From Chloroflexota bacterium (lineage in GTDB: Bacteria; Chloroflexota; Dehalococcoidia; JACQGW01): a stretch of DNA of 10,401 bases. The notes beneath the pieces are model-generated. The model was not told the DNA's origin and did no database searches. It saw nothing but the letters and a program-made list of their open reading frames with translations. The stretch is from assembly GCA_016199325.1 (NCBI GenBank), contig JACQGW010000133.1, positions 1 to 10,401 on the forward strand, given 5' to 3'. This document shows, piece after piece, positions 5,764 through 10,401 of the stretch. The stretch's first letter is position 1. Every line of letters begins with the position of its first letter. The position numbers were made by a program, and so were the translations under genes.

Positions 5764-7524
5764 GTGGCCCATGTCGTCGATCCCATCACTTTCGAGGTCA
5801 TCCGCAGCCTGGTGGATTCCATCGCCGACCAGATGTCGCTGGCGCTCACCCGCAGCGCCTACTCCGGCATCGTCCGCGATTCGCTCGACTACTCGACGGC
5901 CGTCTGCGATGGCAAAGGCCGGATGGTCGCCCAGGGGCTCGCGTCGCCGCTCCACCTGGGCTCCTTCCCCAACGCACTGCGCCATCTCATCGCCCGGTAC
6001 GGCGAGCGGACGTACCCGGGGGACGTCTTCATCCTGAACGACCCCTACGGATCCGGCGGCATCCACCTGCCGGACCTCTACGTCATCAAGCCGATCTTCG
6101 TGGATGGCGCGGTCGAGGGCTACGCGATGTCGCTCGCCCACCACACCGACGTTGGCGGCATTGTCCCCGGCAGCAACTCTGTCCACTCCACCGAGATCTA
6201 CCAGGAGGGGCTGCGCGTCCCCCTCCTGAAGCTCTACGAGCGCGGCGAGCCGAACGTCGCGCTCTTCAAGATCGTTGAGGCGAACGTCCGGGTGCCGGTC
6301 ATGGTGCTCGGCGACCTGCGCGCGCAGGTCTCGGCCGCCCACACCGGCGAGCAGGCGTTCCTCGAGGCCGTTCGCAAGCACGGCGTCGAGGCGATGCGTG
6401 TCTACCTCGAAGAGATGCAGGATCACACCGAGCGGCTGGCGAGAGCGGAGATCGCCGCGCTGCCGGACGGCGTCTACGAGTTTACCGACTGCATCGACGG
6501 GCTCGGCGAGCATCCGGAGCCGATCGTCTTCCACGTTCAGGTGACCATCGCGGGAGACCGCATGCGGGTGGACTGGACGGGCTCCTCGCCGCAGGTCAAG
6601 GCCGGCCTCAACTCGCCGATGTCCTATACCCAGTCGGCCACGTACGCGGCGGTCCGGTCGGTCATGCGCCAGAACCTGCCGAACTGCGAAGGGTACATGC
6701 GGCCCATCGAGGTCGTCGCACCGCTCGGCACGATCACCAATCCGGTGCTGCCCGGCGCCTGTGGGGCGCGCGGGCTCACGGGCTACCGGATGATCGATAC
6801 CGTGCTGGGCGCCCTGGCGCAGGCCCTTCCCGATCTGGTCCCTGCGGCCTGTGAGGGGGGCGCCACGATCCCGAGCATCGGCGGCTATCAGCACGGCAAG
6901 CCGTTCGTCTACGTCGAGACCGTCCTGGGCGCCTGGGGTGGCCGGCCGAATCGGGACGGCGCCGAGGGCGTCTCCAACCTGGGCGCCAACGTCTCCAATC
7001 AGCCAGTCGAGCTGATCGAGGCCGAGCTGCCGCTGGAGGTCACCCGCTACGGCTTCCGGCCGGACTCCGGTGGCGTCGGCAAGCATCGCGGCGGCCTGTC
7101 GCTCGTCCGGGAGTACCGCCTGATGGCCGACGAGGCGATCCTGGCGATCCGCTCCGACCGCCGATCCCACCCACCCTACGGTCTGCAGGGCGGCGGCGCC
7201 GGCACGCCGTCGTCGAACGTCCTCAACCCGGGGCCGGCGCAGCGCGTGCTGCCGGCGCTGCCGATGGAGGCGATCCCGATCCGGCGCGGCGACGTCTACC
7301 GCCACCACCTGTCCGGCGGCGGCGGCTGGGGCGACCCGCTCGAGCGCGATCCGCGAGCAACGCTCGAAGACGTGCTCGACGAGAAGATGACCATCGCCCA
7401 CGCCCGGAGCGCCTACGGCATCGTCATCGACCCCAGCACGCTGGCGCTGGACCTCCCCGCGACTGAACGGGTCCGGGAGGAGATGGGGCGAGCGCGGAGC
7501 TGTCAGCGGATCGCGGCGCAGTAG
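5764..7524 (+). CDS. hyuB: Hydantoinase/5-oxoprolinase B subunit, copy 1 (HyuB1)
   Basis: 586 residues from GTG 5764, which starts 5 nt after the hyuA stop with GGAG in the end of hyuA as a likely ribosome binding site. A longer reading from an ATG at 5701 would overlap hyuA and add a basic stretch absent from the other copies, so it is not used. Family motifs in order: DPITFEVIR at the N-terminus, YSGIVRDSLDYSTA, MVAQG, LNDPYGSGGIHLPD (91-104), LAHHTDVGG, EANVRVPVMVLGDLRAQ, LPGACGARG, PSIGGYQ, DSGG-GKHRGGLS, and SGGGGWGDPLERDP near the C-terminus. B subunits of this family pair with HyuA to hydrolyse cyclic amides; the reaction here depends on that pairing. It is the most divergent of the three copies and the nearest to hyuA, so it may be the original partner. 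Confidence 0.94.
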   Translation: MAHVVDPITFEVIRSLVDSIADQMSLALTRSAYSGIVRDSLDYSTAVCDGKGRMVAQGLASPLHLGSFPNALRHLIARYGERTYPGDVFILNDPYGSGGIHLPDLYVIKPIFVDGAVEGYAMSLAHHTDVGGIVPGSNSVHSTEIYQEGLRVPLLKLYERGEPNVALFKIVEANVRVPVMVLGDLRAQVSAAHTGEQAFLEAVRKHGVEAMRVYLEEMQDHTERLARAEIAALPDGVYEFTDCIDGLGEHPEPIVFHVQVTIAGDRMRVDWTGSSPQVKAGLNSPMSYTQSATYAAVRSVMRQNLPNCEGYMRPIEVVAPLGTITNPVLPGACGARGLTGYRMIDTVLGALAQALPDLVPAACEGGATIPSIGGYQHGKPFVYVETVLGAWGGRPNRDGAEGVSNLGANVSNQPVELIEAELPLEVTRYGFRPDSGGVGKHRGGLSLVREYRLMADEAILAIRSDRRSHPPYGLQGGGAGTPSSNVLNPGPAQRVLPALPMEAIPIRRGDVYRHHLSGGGGWGDPLERDPRATLEDVLDEKMTIAHARSAYGIVIDPSTLALDLPATERVREEMGRARSCQRIAAQ

Positions 7525-7548
7525 TCAACAATTGCTGGAGCGTCTATC

Positions 7549-9291
7549 ATGGCAGGCACGATCGATCCTATTACCTTTGAAGTCATTCGCAGCGCGATGG
7601 ACTCCATCGCCGACCAGATGGCGATTGCGCTGACGCGGAGCGCCTATTCCGGCATCGTCCGCGATTCGCTCGACTACTCGACGGCCTTCTGCGACCGCTA
7701 CGGCCGAATGGTCGCCCAGGGGCTGACGACGCCTCTCCACCTGGGCTCGTTTCCGGACGCCATGCGCAACGTCGTCGCCAGGTACGGCGGACGGATGCGC
7801 CCCGGCGACATCTACATCCTGAACGACCCCTACGGCTCGGGCGGGATGCACCTGCCGGACATCTATGTCGTCAAGCCGATCTTCGTCGAGGGCGCGGTCG
7901 AGGCGTACGCGACGACGCTCGCCCACCATACCGACGTGGGCGGCATCGTGCCCGGCTCCAACTCGATCCATTCGACCGAGATCTACCAGGAAGGGCTCCG
8001 CATCCCCTTGATGAAGCTCTCCGATGGCGGCGAGCCGAACGAGACGCTCCTCAAGCTGATCGAGGCGAACGTCCGGGTGCCGGTCATGGTGCTCGGCGAC
8101 CTGCGCGCGCAGGTCGCCGCCTGTAACACCGCCGAGCAGGCGTTCCTGGAGATCGTCGGCAGGTACGGCGTCCCGACGATGCGGGAGCACCTCGAGGAGA
8201 TGCTGGACCACGGCGAGCGCATCGCCCGAGCGGCGATCGCCGCGCTACCGGACGGCGTCTACGAGTTCACCGACTACATCGACGGGCTCGGCGAAGACCC
8301 CGAGCCGATCGTGTTCCGCGTTGCGGTGACGATTGCGGGAGACAGCCTGACCGTCGACTGGAGCGGGACGTCGCCTCAGGTGAAGGGCGGGATCAATGCG
8401 CCCATGCCCTTCGCCAAGTCGGCGACCTACGTCGGCATCCGCGGGGTGATCCGGCAGAATCTGCCCAACAGCGAAGGGTACATGCGGCCCATCAAGGTCG
8501 TCGCGCCGCTGGGGACGATCGTGAACCCGGTCCTGCCCGGCGCCTGCGGCGCCCGCGGGATCACGGGCTTCCGGATGATCGACACCGTGCTCGGCGCGCT
8601 GGCCCAGGCCATCCCCGACCGGATTCCCGCGGCCTGCGAGGGCGGCGCCAGCATCCCGAGCATCGGCGGCTACCAGGACGGCAAGCCGTTCGTCTACGTC
8701 GAGACGCTGCTGGGCACGTGGGGGGCCAGGCCGAACCGCGACGGGGCGGAGGGCATCTCGAACCTCGGCGCCAACCAGTCCAACCAGCCCGTCGAGCTGG
8801 TCGAGGCCGAGCAGCCGCTGGAGATCCGGGGCTACGGGCTCGTCCCCGATTCCGGTGGCGCCGGCAAGTATCGCGGCGGGCTGGCGCTCTATCGGGAGTA
8901 CCGCCTGCTCGCCGACGAGGCGATCCTGACGGTGCGCTCCGACCGCCGCGCCCATCCACCGTACGGCCTCCAGGCGGGCGCGGCGGGCACGCCGTCGTGG
9001 AACATCGTGAATCCGGGGTCGGGACAGCGCATCCTGCCAACGCTTGCGCTGGAGGCCGTCCAACTCCGGCGGGGCGACGTGTTCCGGCACGTCATGGCCG
9101 GCGGTGGCGGCTGCGGCAATCCGCTCGACCGCGACCCGCACCTGGTCCTGGAGGACGTCCTCGACGAGAAGCTGACCGTCGAGTACGCCCGCCGTGTGTA
9201 CGGCGTCGTCGTCGACCCGACCACGCTCACCCTGGACCCGGTCGCTACTGAGCGAGTGCGGGAGGAACTATGGGCACGATCGATCCGATAA
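7549..9291 (+). CDS. hyuB: Hydantoinase/5-oxoprolinase B subunit, copy 2 (HyuB2)
   Basis: 580 residues, 24 nt after copy 1, with GGAG about 10 nt before the ATG. It carries the full motif set: DPITFEVIR, LNDPYGSGGMHLPD (91-104), LAHHTDVGG (124-132), EANVRVPVMVLGDLRAQ (from about 172), LPGACGARG (about 330) and a C-terminal glycine loop. That loop reads GGGGCGNPLDRDP, where copy 1 has GGGGWGDPLERDP. By hand alignment of the shared first ~375 residues it is about 77% identical to copy 1 and about 84% to copy 3. All length and motif criteria are met and there is no frameshift, so it is probably functional, either as a second B subunit with other substrate range or as a dosage copy. Its last 22 nt overlap the start of copy 3. 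Confidence 0.93.
   Translation: MAGTIDPITFEVIRSAMDSIADQMAIALTRSAYSGIVRDSLDYSTAFCDRYGRMVAQGLTTPLHLGSFPDAMRNVVARYGGRMRPGDIYILNDPYGSGGMHLPDIYVVKPIFVEGAVEAYATTLAHHTDVGGIVPGSNSIHSTEIYQEGLRIPLMKLSDGGEPNETLLKLIEANVRVPVMVLGDLRAQVAACNTAEQAFLEIVGRYGVPTMREHLEEMLDHGERIARAAIAALPDGVYEFTDYIDGLGEDPEPIVFRVAVTIAGDSLTVDWSGTSPQVKGGINAPMPFAKSATYVGIRGVIRQNLPNSEGYMRPIKVVAPLGTIVNPVLPGACGARGITGFRMIDTVLGALAQAIPDRIPAACEGGASIPSIGGYQDGKPFVYVETLLGTWGARPNRDGAEGISNLGANQSNQPVELVEAEQPLEIRGYGLVPDSGGAGKYRGGLALYREYRLLADEAILTVRSDRRAHPPYGLQAGAAGTPSWNIVNPGSGQRILPTLALEAVQLRRGDVFRHVMAGGGGCGNPLDRDPHLVLEDVLDEKLTVEYARRVYGVVVDPTTLTLDPVATERVREELWARSIR
9261..9265 (+). promoter_or_regulatory. Ribosome binding site for HyuB3 inside the HyuB2 gene
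   Basis: GGAGG formed by the Arg-Glu-Glu codons of HyuB2, 4 nt before ATG 9270. The start lies 22 nt before the HyuB2 stop, so HyuB3 translation is probably coupled to HyuB2. Confidence 0.6.
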
Positions 9292-10401
9292 CCTTCGAAG
9301 TGATCCGGAGCGCGATGGACTCCATCGCCGACCAGATGGCCATCGCCCTGACCCGCAGCGCCTACTCCGGCATCGTGCGGGACACGCTGGACTTCTCGAC
9401 CGCCTTCTGCAACCGCGACGGCCGGATGGTCGCCCAGGGGCTGACCACGCCGCTCCACCTCGGGTCCTATCCGGACGCCATGCGACAGGTGGTCGCCAGG
9501 TACGGCGACCGGATGCGCCCCGGGGACATCTTCACCCTGAACGACCCCTACGGCTCCGGCGGCATCCACCTGCCGGACATCTACGCGATCAAGCCGGTCT
9601 TCGTCGGCGGCGTCGTCGAGGGCTTCGCGGCGACGCTGGCCCATCACACCGACGTCGGCGGCATCGCCCCCGGCAGCAACTCGATCCACTCCACCGAGGT
9701 CTATCAGGAGGGGCTCCGCATCCCCCTGATGAAGCTCTACGACGGCGGCCGGCCGAACGAATCGCTCTTCAAGATCGTCGAGGCGAACGTGCGGGTGCCG
9801 GTGAAGGTGCTCGGCGACGTGCGGGCCCAGGTCGCCGCCTGCAACATCGGCGAGCAGGCGTTCCTCGATCTCATCAGGCGGTACGGCGTCGAGGCGATGC
9901 GGGTCTATCTGAACGAGATGCTCGACCACGCCGAGCGTGTGGCCCGGGCAGAGATCGCCGCGCTGCCCGACGGCGTCTACGAGTTCACCGACTACATCGA
10001 CGGGCTTGGCGAGCACCCGGAGCCCATCGTCTTCCACGTGGCGGTGACGATCGACGGCGAGAGCCTGACCGTCGACTTCTCCGGCACCTCCCCGCAGGTG
10101 AAGGCCGGCATCAACGCGCCGATGCCCTTCGCCAAGTCGGCGACGTATGTGGCCGTGCGGAACGTGATTCGGCAGAACCTGCCCAACAGCGAAGGGTACA
10201 TGCGGCCCATCACGGTGATCGCGCCGTTGGGGACGATCGTGAACCCGGTGCTGCCCGGCGCCTGCGGCGCCCGCGGCATCACCGGCTTCCGGATGGTGGA
10301 CACCGTCTTCGGCGCGCTGGCAAAGGCCGTGCCCGATCGGGTGCCGGCCGCCTGCGAAGGCGGCGCATCGCTGCCGAGCATCGGCGGCTACCAGGACGGC
10401 A
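9270..10401 (+). CDS. hyuB: Hydantoinase/5-oxoprolinase B subunit, copy 3 (HyuB3), 3' end outside the window
   Basis: Opens MGTIDPITFEVIRSAMDSIA and stays open for 377 codons to the window edge, stopping in the GGYQDG region, so about two thirds of the protein is present. Motifs are intact: YSGIVRDTLDFSTA, LNDPYGSGGIHLPD, LAHHTDVGGIAPGS, EANVRVPVKVLGDVRAQ, LPGACGARG and ACEGGASLPSIGGYQ. It is closest to HyuB2 (about 84% identical by hand) but shares several residues with HyuB1 against HyuB2. It starts inside the end of HyuB2 in another frame. Whether the array continues beyond the window cannot be seen. Confidence 0.92.
   Translation, partial: MGTIDPITFEVIRSAMDSIADQMAIALTRSAYSGIVRDTLDFSTAFCNRDGRMVAQGLTTPLHLGSYPDAMRQVVARYGDRMRPGDIFTLNDPYGSGGIHLPDIYAIKPVFVGGVVEGFAATLAHHTDVGGIAPGSNSIHSTEVYQEGLRIPLMKLYDGGRPNESLFKIVEANVRVPVKVLGDVRAQVAACNIGEQAFLDLIRRYGVEAMRVYLNEMLDHAERVARAEIAALPDGVYEFTDYIDGLGEHPEPIVFHVAVTIDGESLTVDFSGTSPQVKAGINAPMPFAKSATYVAVRNVIRQNLPNSEGYMRPITVIAPLGTIVNPVLPGACGARGITGFRMVDTVFGALAKAVPDRVPAACEGGASLPSIGGYQDG

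Noticed and set aside
5575..7401. Long minus-strand open frame (608 codons) antisense to hyuA/hyuB1, and similar ones at 4244-5593, 8245-9141 and 8889-10037
   Set aside because: They lie opposite strongly supported hyu genes and their protein composition (long runs of Asp, Arg, Val, Gly, His) is typical of the reverse strand of GC-rich coding sequence. They resemble one another only because the hyuB genes do.

Overview
This is a GC-rich bacterial window (mostly roughly 65-70% GC by eye), with GTG starts used beside ATG and clear Shine-Dalgarno sites. No ribosomal or other marker gene is present, so the taxon cannot be fixed. The base composition and the hydantoinase-type operon would suit a soil or groundwater lineage such as Rokubacteria/Methylomirabilota, Chloroflexota or a high-GC proteobacterium; this is inference only.

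Left part, minus strand (1-3169). Four genes point leftward and are spaced like one transcription unit. In transcription order they are: an 80-residue protein of unknown function; two paralogous exported proteins (245 and 173 residues) with a Tat-like leader, 'GIGTT-P' repeats typical of tail-fibre-like or adhesin-like beta structures, and the same C-terminal motif AKQSYYAS; and a large protein with a ZU5-like domain followed by an SpvB/TcaC-type (Rhs-related toxin) region. The last gene is interrupted by an in-frame TGA at 469-471. The same frame then continues as clear SpvB/Rhs-type protein to the window edge, so it is a nonsense-mutated gene, a sequencing error, or less likely a read-through gene.

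Middle (3170-3643). A non-coding divergent spacer holds several short repeat types: a 53/54-nt direct repeat whose other copy lies on the far side of the 80-residue gene, a 7-nt tandem repeat, and a TGTGA-N5-TCACA inverted repeat. It also holds a near-consensus sigma-70 promoter (TTGACA-N17-TATGAT) facing right.

Right part, plus strand (3644-10401). This is an ATP-dependent hydantoinase / 5-oxoprolinase-type operon with one complete A subunit (HyuA, ASKHA ATPase fold) followed by three tandem B-subunit paralogues (HyuB1, HyuB2 and a HyuB3 cut by the window end). By hand alignment B2 and B3 are about 84% identical and B1 and B2 about 77%. Gene spacing is very tight (5 nt, 24 nt, then a 22-nt overlap). 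The A subunit would activate a cyclic amide such as a hydantoin or 5-oxoproline with ATP, and the B subunit(s) would complete hydrolysis. One A subunit with at least three B subunits is the most distinctive feature of this half. No RNA gene, CRISPR array, integrase or transposase was seen.
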